Assembly (NCBI GenBank): GCA_019914945.1
Contig: CM034108.1
Coordinates: 8,132,001-8,196,000, forward strand
Length of the DNA stretch: 64,000 nucleotides
Direction: 5' to 3'
From: Typha latifolia
Lineage: Eukaryota; Streptophyta; Magnoliopsida; Poales; Typhaceae
Below the pieces are notes generated by a model. The model ran no database searches. It was given only the letters and a program-made list of their open reading frames with translations, and was not told the origin of the DNA. Position 1 is the first letter of the stretch. Every line of letters starts with the position of its first letter. A program made the position numbers and the translations under genes. Below are positions 11,267 to 22,681 of the stretch, in pieces.

Positions 11267-12168
11267 TCAACTTCTCATACCAAGCTCTTGGAGCTTGTTT
11301 TAGCCCGTAGAGGGCCTTTTTCAGTTTAAACACATGAGAAGGAAATTTTTGATCTTCGAACCCTTTCGGTTGTTCCACATAAACATCTTCATTCAGGGTA
11401 CCATTCAAGAAAGCACTTTTAACATCCATTTAAAACAATTTAAATTTTAAGTGACAAACAATAGCAAGCAGTATACGAATAGATTCTAATCTAGCAACAG
11501 GAGAAAATGTCTCATCAAAATCTATACCCTCAACCTGAGTATATTCCTGTGCTACGAGTCTAGCTTTATTTCGAACTATATTGCCATGTTCATCACTTTT
11601 ATTCTTGTAAATCCATTTTGTTCCAATGACGTTCACATTCTTAGGTCTAGGAACTAAATACCAAACATCATTCCTAGAAAATTGCTCTAATTCCTCATGC
11701 ATAGCATTAACCCAAGAATCGTCTAACAATGCTTCCTTCACATTTTTAGGTTCAAAAGAAGATGTATAACAAGTAAATGATACCTCACTTTGGATTTGTC
11801 GTCTTGTCTTAATTGGTTCATTTACGTCTCCGATCACTTGTGACAGTGGATGATCTGATTTCACTGCGCGATGGTGGTTAGGTACGTTGTAGTCATCTTT
11901 GTTCATTTCAACTTTGTCCTCGTCCTGATTCTCAATTTCCAGATCAAGCTCCTTTCCTATTTCTTCGTCATATGTATCTACAGAAACAGAAATAGGAGTA
12001 GCTTCAGTTAAATCAGTCGTGGATTCATCTATCATTACATTACCAGATTCCATCACAGTAGAAGTTTTAAGATTAAATACTCTGTAGGCTCTGCTATTAT
12101 TCGAATATCCTAAGAAGATGCCTTCGTTACTTCTAGTGTCAAATTTAGTCAAATATTCTCGATCACGC
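11267..12168 (-). pseudogene. Inverted block of Copia-1 pol (RT N-terminus)
   Basis: On the minus strand two adjoining frames (12152-11430 and 11429-11181) encode what should follow the integrase on the plus strand: SNEGIFLGYS, a variable linker, SWVNAMHEELEQF, TKWIYKNKSDEHG, ARLVAQEYTQVEGIDFDETF, then [28 protein letters not shown]. Sense pol stops at 11264 and restarts at about 12171 with the remainder of the RT, so this is an in-place inversion and not a separate gene. A stop splits the block at 11430, just before MDVKSAF. About ten codons around the right breakpoint seem to be lost. Confidence 0.9.
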
Positions 12169-12170
12169 GA

Positions 12171-13154
12171 GTGAACAAGACATTGTTCATTAGACGGTCG
12201 AACAAGAGTTTAGTTGTGGCACAAATATATGTGGATGATATTGTCTTCGGGTCAACGAGTCAATCATTAGCTAAGGAGTTTGCAGATCTTATGCATAGTC
12301 ATTTTGAGATGAGCATGATGGGTGAGTTAAAGTTCTTTTTGGGACTTCAAATTACTCAATTGGATAGAGGGATATTTATCGCTCAAACCAAGTATGCTAA
12401 GGATCTAGTGACTAAATTTGGTTTAGAAAATGCAAAACATGCTAGAACTCCTATGAGTACAACTACCAAACTAGGTAAGGATATTTCAGGACAAAGTGTT
12501 GATTAGACACTGTATAGGAGCATGATTGGTAGTGTTTTGTACTTAACTGCTAGTAGACCTGACATTGCAATTAGCGTCGGTGTATGTGCTAGGTTTCAGT
12601 CTGAACCTAAGGAGACACATTTGTATGCTGTGAAACGTATCATAAAATATGTCGGTGGCACAGTTGACTTAGGTATCTGGTTTACTTATGACTCGGGAGC
12701 TATAATATCTGGATACACGGATTCTGATTGGGCAGGTTCATGTGATGATAGAAATAGTACCTCTGGTGGATGTTTTTATATTGGAAACAATCTAGTTGCT
12801 TGGCACAGTAAGAAACAAAACTCGATATCTTTATCTACTGCGGAGGCCGAGTATATTGCAGTGGGTAGTTGTTGTTCTCAGTTACTATGGATGAAACAGA
12901 TGGTCAAAGATTACGGCATTGAACAAGATACTATGGTGCTTTATTGTGACAACATGAGTGCTATTAATATATCGAAGAATCTTGTTCAACCCTCGCGTAC
13001 TAAACATATTGATATCCGACATCATTTTATACGCGAGTTAGTTGAAGACAAAATAATAGCACTAGAACATGTTGAGACAGAGAAAAAAATAAGGGTGATC
13101 TATTTACAAAACTTTTGGATTTACAGAGATTTGAGTATCTTCGTACTTCTTTAG
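12171..13154 (+). pseudogene. Copia-1 pol: RT C-terminus and RNase H
   Basis: After the inversion the sense frame resumes with TLFIRRSN and the RT active site QIYVDDIVFGS (YVDD intact, about 12225), then FEMSMMGELKFFLGLQI. A stop lies at 12504-12506. RNase H follows with GYTDSDWAG, STAEAEYIA, LYCDNMSAI and RTKHIDIRHHFIRE, all four acidic positions present. The frame ends after a frameshift near 13080, so the last residues are not reliable. Confidence 0.9.
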
Positions 13155-14739
13155 GCATTTGTGCTTTGGATTGATTTTCTTTTTGTTTTGGTTTGCGTGT
13201 TTTGGTTTGCATGTTTCATTTTTTACTATTTTCTTTTCGTTTTGTTTTAGGTTTTCTTTACTCTAAAATTTTCTTTTTTTTTAGTTTCAGATTTGTCGAG
13301 AGTGTTTGTCATAAAAAATTTTTTTTGATGCACTCCTAGATTCAATAATATACTCTTGACATATAAATATGATTTTTCTCTTGATTATGAGTTATTATAG
13401 TCAATTTTGTCATCTTGTAGTATATTGTATCATTTCTGAGTTATTCACTCTCTCGACTTTTATGATAATTATACTGAAATTAATGCACTCATAACGTGTG
13501 TATATTTTTGAGTGAGCATGACATCATGAAATTCTTTTTAAATAGCTCACTAATGACCTTGATTTGCACAGTTTGACCTCATGCTAAGTCATCACAAATG
13601 TGTTCATAAAAGATCAATCAAAAGGGCTATAATGAGTTAGTGTGAAAGCCATCTTGCTAAGAGTCCAGTTTGACTCAGTACATTACTTGCAAATTAAATA
13701 AAATTTTTTGCTACTTGTGTATATATTCTCGCACATTGTTTGATTTGTACTATAAGAAAAGGGCTACCTACTCATGTGTGAAAGACATCATTGCACCTAT
13801 ATGGTTTATGTATAAAAAAATAATACAGGAAAAATTCCTGTTCGGTTATGGCGAATAAGTTGAAAAGTGCAAATTTAAATATTAAGTCGGTTTGACTACT
13901 GTGTTGTATCATTGTTTAAATAGGAAAGTTTATTTAAGAAGAATGTTTTATATTATCTATGCTCACCTTGCATATGTATATTGTTATGATCAATCAAGAT
14001 TAATTTAATTTTGAGTGATGCATTAGAATTGATTATAATATGCTCTTGATGATTTGATTGATCTGTGTATGACTTATTTCATTTGATTGTCATATTCTAT
14101 GTCTTGAATCTATTTTGAATTTTCTAGAAGTGCATCTCCAAAAAGATTTTTGATTTGTTTTAGTTTTAATTAAAAAAAAAGGGCGTTCGAACGTAGATTT
14201 TTGAGTTCGAACGCGGTGACTGGCGTGTTCGAACGCGCAGACTGGTGCGTTCGAACGCACTCGAGGATTGTTTAAATATTGCGTCCGAACCCAAGGGTTT
14301 TCATCTTCCATCTTCCAAACCCTAGAAACCCATCATTTCCTCCCTCTCAAATCTTCAAGATCTTGATATTTTTGATCTAATTTCTCACTACAAACCCTTT
14401 TAGAGGGTAGTTCTCCTCCGGATCTTGCATCTTTCGGCCGAATTTCTGAGTTTTTCTTCACTTTTGCGAGGTATGATCATCCATCAATTTTCCTATTTTT
14501 TTATTCAGTTAAGTCTTTTGATCTTTATTGATTTCGTGCGTTTTTAAGTTTTGATCACGTTAAATTTACTATCTTGATGTTTCTTGTGTGATTGAACATG
14601 ATATCTTAGCGTTTTCAAGTGGATGATGGATTTCATTTAGGGCCTTCATGGTTTCTTGATTTCTTTTTGATTTCTTGTTTTTTTTTTTTTGGTTGCTTTG
14701 GGCATGTATTGAAACTTGCATCTTGTTTCTTCCTCAAGA
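13155..14739 (+). other. Copia-1 3' spacer with promoter-like block
   Basis: 1.6 kb with no coding signal between RNase H and the extra ORF. It contains four GTTCGAAC palindromes spaced 20-23 bp apart (14185-14256) and then a TTTAAATATT stretch (about 14269). An AAACCCTAG telobox (14318) and a pyrimidine-rich leader come next. A possible 5'-UTR intron has a donor-like GAG|GTATGA at 14468, but the acceptor is not clear. The order resembles a plant promoter and leader for the downstream ORF; function is inferred. Confidence 0.45.
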
Positions 14740-15729
14740 ATGCCTAGGAAAGCTGCAGTTTCCAAGAAACCTAGGCCGCCTTCGTCACCATCTTTGGCCC
14801 CAAAGTTTTCTACTTCAACGGCTGCAGGACGATACAAACATAATTTTGGCACCCGTCCTATTATTTGTGAACGACCCGTGGTCATTTCCGATTTTTCATC
14901 TTTGGGGATCGAACAGATATTTACTGAGCGAGGATGGTTATCGGTGTGTCGGATGAGTGGGACTGCTTATGTGGAAGTTGTTCGCGAATTCTTTTGTAAT
15001 GCCACAGTTTTAGAACGTTGTATTCGTTCTACTGTTCGTGGGGTGTCTATATACTTGGACTCTGATGTTATTCGCGCTGAACTTCGTCTTCCTGATGGTG
15101 AGTTCTAGTATCCCACGTCTGCTCCACTTCCTGATGTCGATGAATATGCTGGCACAATACTGATCAAAGGGGAACGTTGGAAGGAAAACATGATGCCGCA
15201 TGCGAAACTGACACTAGTGGCTTGCATGCTTCACCTGTTTTGTTTGTCCAACGTTACTCCCAAGACTCGACATTCCAGTATCAGTCTGGATCGTGCATTC
15301 CTTCTTCATGCAATGTTATCTGGAGTCTCTGTTGATTTGGCTGCAGTGATTTATGATTCGATTCTCATAGCTGCACAGAAAGAAGCACCTCGTGAAGGGT
15401 TACCGTTTGGCATCTTTATTACGAATTTGTGCATTCAGAGTGGGGTGCGTGTGGATGCTTCGGAACCTTCCATTACTTCGCACAAACCTTTGGATCGGAT
15501 TACTCTTAAGCGGAGTCAAGCTCACGACCAATCGTCTCCTGTCAAGCCGTCCTCTTCCGCCGCTGGTCGCTCATCGCACCCTGACAGTTCTGATGATAGC
15601 TCTGACGGTGACACATCTCACTCTAAGGGGGAGTTACTACAGTACTCTACTCGTTTCGATCAGCTTAGTACTCAAGTGCGGGATCTTCATTTGGCAGTGA
15701 CTGATTTACGAGCTGAGCAAGCTCGTTAG
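14740..15729 (+). pseudogene. Extra 3' ORF of Copia-1 (transposon-protein-like)
   Basis: From ATG 14740 (MPRKAAVSKKPRPPSSP) one frame runs 330 codons with a single internal stop at 15106-15108. The N-terminus is basic and Ser/Pro rich. The middle has VVREFFCNATVLE, VRGVSIYLDSDVI, then HSSISLDRAFLLHAMLSGV and LPFGIFITNLCIQSGV. The tail is a Ser/Asp-rich linker and a short predicted coiled coil (STRFDQLSTQVRDLHLAV). The pattern resembles the putative plant transposon protein domain (I recall it as Transposase_32) found in many retroelement-linked plant ORFs. No transmembrane segment is evident, so it does not look like a classical envelope. It occupies the envelope-like ORF position of SIRE elements. 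Family assignment is tentative. Confidence 0.65.
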
Positions 15730-16152
15730 GGGACTGTACTTGACTCTGTGTTGACGATTCTTCAGCGTCAGTTTCTTCCGAGTTCCTAGTCTTTGGCATT
15801 TGTGGCAAAAAGGGGGAGAGTGTCTAGGTGTTTAAGTGTCTAGGTGTCTAGGTGTGTAGGGGGGAGAGAATGGTAATAGGGGGAGTTTATTAGAGTCTTT
15901 CTGTCTTTCTAATCTTGCTTATAACTTTGCTTGGAAAAATTGTGAACTTTGTCTGTTTAAGTATTTTTGAACTTATGCTCTATTGATAACTTGTGGTTGG
16001 ATTGTTTATTCATTTCAAGTTATTTTCACTTGATCTTGGATTGGTATATGTTTATTTGCAGGGATTGATGTGCAAAATATTCTAGTCTTGTTGATTGCTC
16101 ATTTGAAGTCTTTGTAATAACTTGTAACCTAGGTGTTTTGTCACAAATTGCC

Positions 16153-16163
16153 AAAGGGGGAGA
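16153..16163 (+). promoter_or_regulatory. Copia-1 polypurine tract
   Basis: AAAGGGGGAGA ends one base before the 3' LTR, the usual plus-strand primer position. Confidence 0.9.
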
Positions 16164-16164
16164 T

Positions 16165-16697
16165 TGTTAGGTTTTTATTTGTTGGCAATTGTGTACAAAA
16201 TAGTCTAAGTGTATTTTTTCATGTATATGAGCTTTACACAAGTCTAGAATATCTCTGGGTTGAAGAAGCATTATTGAAGGAGACTTCTTGAGGCTACATC
16301 GGTTCTTCAACTAACAAGGTTCCACTCATCTACAAGAATTTAATCTTTCGTTTTAAGGGCTATCTAGACGAAAGATCAATCTCGAGGGCTACTGAGATTG
16401 GACTTCAATCACAAGAAGCAGTGAATCGTGGGTTCTAGTGATCAAGACTGAGAAGAACAAAGTCGTTTGGATCGACGAGTTATTTTGTGAGTCAGTCTTG
16501 TAACTGCTACTATTCTAGTGATTGGTTTTGATCCGAGTTTGGATCCGTGGTTTTTTCTCGTTTGGGTTTTTCCACGTTAAAATCTTCGCGTTCATCTCTG
16601 CTTTCGTTTTTAATATTTCTTCCAATTTTTACTTAAGCGAACGAGCGTGATCATTGCCTAGTGTTTAGATACATACGTATGTCTAGGGGTTTTTTCA
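16165..16697 (+). repeat. Copia-1 3' LTR
   Basis: Same length as the 5' LTR, with nine substitutions by eye. It ends TTTTTTCA and is followed by the TSD AGCTT. Confidence 0.95.
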
Positions 16698-16702
16698 AGC
16701 TT

Positions 16703-17870
16703 CAATAAAAGATAACGTAATGCATGAAAATTTCTTAGAATACCATGTAATTAGGCCTCCACCTAAAGTAAATATAAAACTACTAACTAATTTAGAACTA
16801 GTCTTATCGGAAGCCCAATTAGCATCACTATAACAAGAATAGAATTATTACATCGATAATGCAAACCTTAATGCATTGTATGCTTAAAGTATCTCATAAC
16901 TCTAGTAAACTATTCAATGTTGATTATTATGATTACCAGTAAATCTACATTATTTACAATAGCATAAGCAATATCCAGTTTACTATAATTTATAATATGC
17001 ATCAAACTACCAATAATTTTTGCATACTCTTCTAATCTAATTGTCTTACCCTTATTAAGTTTCAGCTTATTATTACTAATTAGTATCACACTTGGTTTAC
17101 AATCAAAGAAACCAAATTTTCTTAATATTCTTTCAATATAATATGATTGGGTCAAAGTATAAGCATTATTTTGTTTAATCACTTTCATACCTAAAATAAT
17201 ATCTACTTGACCAAGATCTTCCATCTCAAATGATCTAGTAAGAAATTTTATTTATACTAACCATGTTAGTACCAAAAATAAGTAATCTTCAACATAAAGA
17301 ATAAGGATGGCCATATGTATCAGCTATTTTAATAAAACACAACTCTCTATTTATTAATCTTGAAACCAAATTTCTTGATTTCCTGTTTAAATATCTCATA
17401 CTAGGTGCTTGCTTTAACCCATAAAAAGATTTGTTTAATCTTCAAATTTTATCTTCTAAAGCATTTATTACATAATTTTCCGGTTGTTCAACATAAATCC
17501 CCTTTCAATTCACCATTTAAAAATATTGTTTTAACGTCTAAATTACACATTGAAGCAAATAGCAAACATAACTCTAATAAAAATAATTCTTGTTACTAGT
17601 GAAAAAGTCTTAAAATAATCAAATCGTTCTCTTTAACTATAACATTAACTGCCAATCTAGTCTTATATTTTTAAAACTTTCACTGGGTTTAAATTTCTCA
17701 GTGAATACACATTTACATCTTATATGTTTAGTATTATGAGGTAAACTTGCTAATACCCAAGTCTCATTATTCTTAATAAATTCAATTTTATCATCCACTG
17801 CTTTATTCCAAAGAAATGAATCCGGTAAAACCATAGTATCACAATAATCTTTAGGATTATCTTCATGTAA
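16703..17870 (-). pseudogene. Copia-3 RT and start of RNase H
   Basis: Continuation of Copia-3 to the right of Copia-1. From right to left on the minus strand: the RT N-terminal block (FLWNKAVDDKIEFIKNNETW, 17834-17637), a decayed middle with DVK-like and FLNGELK segments (about 17560-17500), then the frame 17224-16910 with MEDLGQVDIILGMKV and SYYIERILRKFGFFDCKP. RNase H begins near 16850 (DANWASDK-like) and runs into the Copia-1 insertion at the AEYIG block. The YVDD motif region (about 17230-17400) is not recoverable by eye. Confidence 0.75.
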
Positions 17871-17968
17871 AAAGGTAAAAAAAACTGAATAGCTTCAGTT
17901 TCTTTTTCATTTTCGATTCACCATGTCTACCAATTTTCAAATCAATTAAATATGTAATCATATCAAGT

Positions 17969-19260
17969 TCAAAATATTTTCCATTCTATATTCTTTTTAC
18001 CTCTTCTAAACTCAAGTTCTACATAAATGCTATCATCCTTATCACTACCATTGTTATTTGAACTATTTTCTTCCAATTGTCTCAAATTATTAGTCAAGTC
18101 CTCTAATTTCAAAGAACTAGCATATTTAAAAGTTAAAAGCTCAAAAAATTCTGCATGAATAGCTTCAAAAACACTATTAGAATCAAAATTAAGAAATCTT
18201 ACAAGCTTTACTATTCTTAGCATACCCTAAGAATGTAGATTTTATAGCTTTACTTCCTAACTTACGTCTCTTTTGTGAAGAATCAATACCATAAGTTATA
18301 CAACTCCAAAGCTTAAAATAAATTATATTTGGTTTTCTATTAAACCATAATTCAAAGGGTGTCTTATCATATTTTTTTTGTGCAAAATTCTATTACCTAT
18401 ATAATATACCATAAACAATGTTTCACTCCAAAAATATTTAGATAAATGAGAATATAATAACATAGCACTAACCATTTCCAATAAGGTTCTATTTTTACCT
18501 TTTGCAGCTCTATTTTGGGGAGTATTATAAGAAGCGGTTAATTATCTAACAATACCATGAGATTCACAAAAAAAAGCAGAAATTATTTGATAAATATTCA
18601 TCACATCTATCCAATCTTACTCTTTTTAATTTTTAAACCATGTTAATTTTCAACTTCAACCAAAAAAATCTTAAATTTTTTAAAAGCCTTATGTTTTGTT
18701 CAAAGCAAATACACATATGTAAATTTTGAAAAATCATCTATAAACATTATAAAATAATACTTTCGTCCTCTAGTGAGATGATCGTTAATTATCACAAACA
18801 TCAATATGAATCGATTCTAACCAAGTAGTAGATCTAAAAATACTCTTAAAAGGTTTCTTATATACTTTGGCTTACACACAACATTCACATTTAAAAGGAA
18901 TAGAAAAATTATATTTAGGAACTAAATTATGATGCATCATCCTATGCATAATTTTCTTTCCTACATGTCATAATCTATAGTGCCAAACATCATAATCATT
19001 CAAAGAAAATATATAAGAGAAAATAGAAACTTCATTATTCATAGAAAGATTACTATCATGAAGTAAGATTGCTAATAGAAATAAGACTTTTCCTAAGTCT
19101 AGGGATATGATTAACATCATGAAGTTTAAGAACTTTGCCCGAAGATAGAGGAAAATGAACAGTTCCTTTGCCAACCACAACTCTTGTAAAAGAGTTATTC
19201 ATGAGCACCATTTTTTCATTATTCATAGTCTCGTAGGTTTTAAAGATACTCCTTAAAGAA
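17969..19260 (-). pseudogene. Copia-3 protease-integrase remnant
   Basis: Heavily decayed. At the right end, near 19285-19200, a DSSATC-like protease motif is followed by MVLMNNSFTRVVVGKGTVHF. The frame 19180-18968 ends in NDYDVWHYRL, the GAG-pre-integrase start. Integrase core traces run through 18960-18240, and 18223-17969 holds its C-terminus with an acidic linker (NNNGSDKDDSIYVELEFRRG). No complete DDE triad can be read. Confidence 0.65.
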
Positions 19261-19455
19261 GTGCAAGTTGCACTAGAGTCTAGTCACCAACCTTCATCTA
19301 CATTGACCAACAATGATCATAGCAACCATGTCATCCTCCACAATATTGAGAAGAAAGATAATGTTCACAATATTGAAAATTTTACATCCAATTCAAATAA
19401 TAAAGGAAAATATCATAATAAAGGTAAGAATTTTCAAAGTTCACAAAGAAGGACG

Positions 19456-19836
19456 TTAATAAAAAAGAGAGAAAGAAGGGTTCTTGCTATGTGTCGTCAT
19501 TGTGTACTTAAAAAATTCATCAAACAACAGACTTGTCGTTGAGTTGAGAATAGTGTAGCGACAAATATAGTCATCATCAATCCAATTCTTTTGTTTGTCA
19601 CTATACTCTTCTTCCGGTGTTCCTTCCACTGGGAAAGGAGTTGTGATCTTATAAGCTACTTTCAAAATGGTAAGTTGGTAGAACATCATCAATCTCCATC
19701 TCTTGCAGTTGATTCCATTAAAGCGATCAATTCTCTCTACATCTTGTATGGTCCTCTTGAGCATTGAAGACTCCATAATGAGGATGATTACCATCTTAAA
19801 ATTTCTACTAAAATTTGTAAAGTAGAGTGGAATCAA
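19456..19836 (-). pseudogene. Copia-3 gag N-terminus
   Basis: The minus frame has IDRFNGINCKRWRLMMFYQL followed by KQKNWIDDDYICRYTIL, the Copia gag UBN2 pattern (F-x-G-x-N-Y/C-x-x-W). The likely start is one of the two Met residues near 19790-19780, close to the 5' LTR edge at 19806. A clear primer-binding site is not visible. The plus-strand frame at 19261-19542 overlaps and is a shadow. Confidence 0.72.
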
Positions 19837-22468
19837 AATAAAATTTTGGATTTATCAGCAAAGATGCTAGATGCTTCCTTTAGGATAGTAATTTTTTCAC
19901 CAAGGAATAGAAGTTAGACTGTGACACCCAAACCCTAAACACGTGCATCGCACGAGCCCATACGGCACGTGGGTAGCACCAGACCATTTGGTTGGATACT
20001 AACAATCAAATAAACTTGTAGCAACATCATAATTTTATCCATAATATCTAGACCGAGAATAACTCAAATCTAACTGTCAACATCATACAGATAACTCTAC
20101 TTGGGCCCCACACAGGCCACAACACATCATCAAGAGCTTTTCACAACTATATATACACATCAGAGGTATATGCATAATTATACAAGTACAAAGTCACCTA
20201 CTAAAATATAAGACAAGGATACAGATACACTTTGGAGAAGGTCTATTGATACATTAGATAAGATACCTCATCTGGCATATAACACTAACCACACTCTACT
20301 CCTCACTCACCGACGAGACCTCTAAGGGAGAATCCTGCTCCTCTCGTTCACCTAGGTTTTTGGGAAAGGAGAAAACAAAGAGAGTCATGAGCTAAAGGCT
20401 CAGTGAATAGACCTTACCCCGAATCAGTGATGCCAAATAGAGAGTAAATCAAGTACTGGATAATATGAATCAGAAAGAGCATCATGTCATGAATGAGTAA
20501 ATGAATGTGTCCTCAATAATACATAAATGAAATATATATAACATGTCATAACTGATAAGAATACATAATCCTCGACAATGAATAAACAGGTCACCACGTC
20601 ATATGATCATCATAACTCTCTTTCTAATATGACACATGATGCATGCCGACCATGACCACGTTATGATATCAAATGCAATCATATATGATGTATATTGACC
20701 ACTCGATAATCAGGTATGTCAGATAATAATGAAATCATATGCATTTTTTAACATCACGATCATCACCGACATCCCAGTATAATATCATCATACTAGACCA
20801 CTGTGCATAGTCAACACCCAGTACCCGGTCTCAACATCATGCCCGAAGGCTCCGAGCATACTCTGCTATCGGCAAGGAGTATCTCAAATATAACCATACC
20901 CTGCCATCCGCTAAGGGTATCAACCTCCATCTAGACCGGGCACCCCGCATAGTTGATAGAAACCTCGTGAGGATAACTCGCCACATATGCCCTGGCGAAC
21001 GGCATGTCTCCGATTGTCTGTGCGCACAGACTCAACTGACCTCAGACATGGGCCACGAGATATCGCATATCAGCGACCATAATCATCACTCTAGGCACCC
21101 CTAACCCTAGCGCCTACTCGGGTATCCTCATGCTTTCTATCAGCTATCCTATTAATCACATTTCATGCTTCCCTTCTAAATGTCAGATCACATGCATATA
21201 TCTAGTACGATAACGAGTCAATGTATAACAGGAATTTAAGTGGAATAGGAATCAAGAGAAAATGATGCAATGTAGTCTCCAACTATATCGTCAATACATA
21301 CATACTCATGCTAATCTATTACATATATACTCATGCTACAGATCAACTCGGTAAACAATCATAACAGTAGAATCATCTCTGATCATCTCTATATATATGA
21401 CCAATGTACTCATATTCCAAATCAGCATAATCGAATGCATGATAAAATATGCTCGACTATAATCATCTCTAGATAAAATTATATAATCATGTTGGAGGCC
21501 AAAACATGCATGTACATAAATATATAATATAACTTAATTTGAGAAAGGCGTCTAAGGGATAAGACTACTCACACCACTGAAAATACCAAACCACCACTCG
21601 TTCACGCTGCTACGATAACGATCAGGCCTCAATAGCTAGGTCCACAGGGTCTTGAATAGGGGGGTCAGGATCTGAAATTATTTATAACAAATATGTTAGT
21701 CTTTCTATTAATTAAAATTAACCTGACAAAAGAATAGTTTCTTATTATAATTATGTACTCTTCATTTCTATATTTGTTTTTGTTATTTATTAATCATAAT
21801 TATATTATTTAATTGTGTATTTAGAATATATTTTATCTATCTATGATTCTCTTTGATAATTAAGAAAATAAGAATTAAGTTACTGCAATTAATTATGTAA
21901 GAATATGCGTACATAACCCTAATAATTACTATTACCTACTTAGGATTAAAATAATAATTTATATTGCAGGTATTTTGCTAAACATGATATAATTAGAATT
22001 ATATTCTAACTATGATACAATTATATTTAATTTGTATAACTTAAATACATTAAATTAACTAAGCTAAACTAATTGTGCATATCTATATATATAATATATA
22101 AATGTATATAGTGCTGGACTCAGCCCAGCACCAAGCACAGCAAGGCGCTTGGCCGAGCCCAACGCCTGGCGCTGCAAGGGCGCTGGGCCGAGCCCAGCAC
22201 CCCTTGCAGAGTGTAGCCAGGGATAGAAGGGAAGAAGGAGGAGGAGAGGAAGAAGAAAGAGAAGAAGAAGGAGAAGAAGGAGAGGAAGAAGAAAGAAGAA
22301 GAACAAGAAGAAGAACAAGAAGAAGAACAAGAACAAGAACAAGAAGAAGAAGAAGGTTGGGCCATGGGGGAGGGGTGCGGCCGCTGGTGGCCACTCAGCA
22401 GCCGGCCTCTCGCCGACGGCTCAACCCTCCGACGGTCCGAGAGAAAGCCGACAAAGAGAGAAAGAGAG

Positions 22469-22537
<69 letters not shown>

Positions 22538-22648
22538 AGGAGGAAAGCTCACCGGCATTAGTGGAGGTGGCGGCGGTAGCGGGTAGAGTGAGAGAGAAGG
22601 GGTGTTTGAGAGAGAAAGAGAGAGAAAGAGAGGGGGTGAAAATGAATC

Positions 22649-22681
<33 letters not shown>

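Larger units (their letters stand above)
7844..16697 (+). mobile_element. Copia-1: SIRE/Maximus-like Ty1/Copia, TSD AGCTT
   Basis: An 8854-bp element with two 533-bp LTRs, a primer-binding site, gag, protease, integrase, RT, RNase H, a 3-kb 3' region with an extra ORF, and a polypurine tract. A perfect TSD AGCTT flanks it (7839-7843, 16698-16702). By eye the LTRs differ at 9 of 533 positions (1.7%), so the insertion is recent. It is nevertheless dead: frameshifts in gag, stops in pol, and a 0.9-kb internal inversion across the integrase/RT boundary. The gag type, the extra 3' ORF and the length fit the SIRE/Maximus lineage. It sits in the RNase H of antisense Copia-3. Confidence 0.95.

Noticed and set aside
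11430..12152. 240-codon minus-strand frame as an independent gene
   Set aside because: Its content is Copia RT N-terminus that is missing from the surrounding sense pol. It is an inverted piece of Copia-1.
14181..14260. Heat-shock elements formed by TTCGAA
   Set aside because: HSEs need TTC and GAA separated by two bases; here they are directly adjacent, so the palindrome is a different motif.
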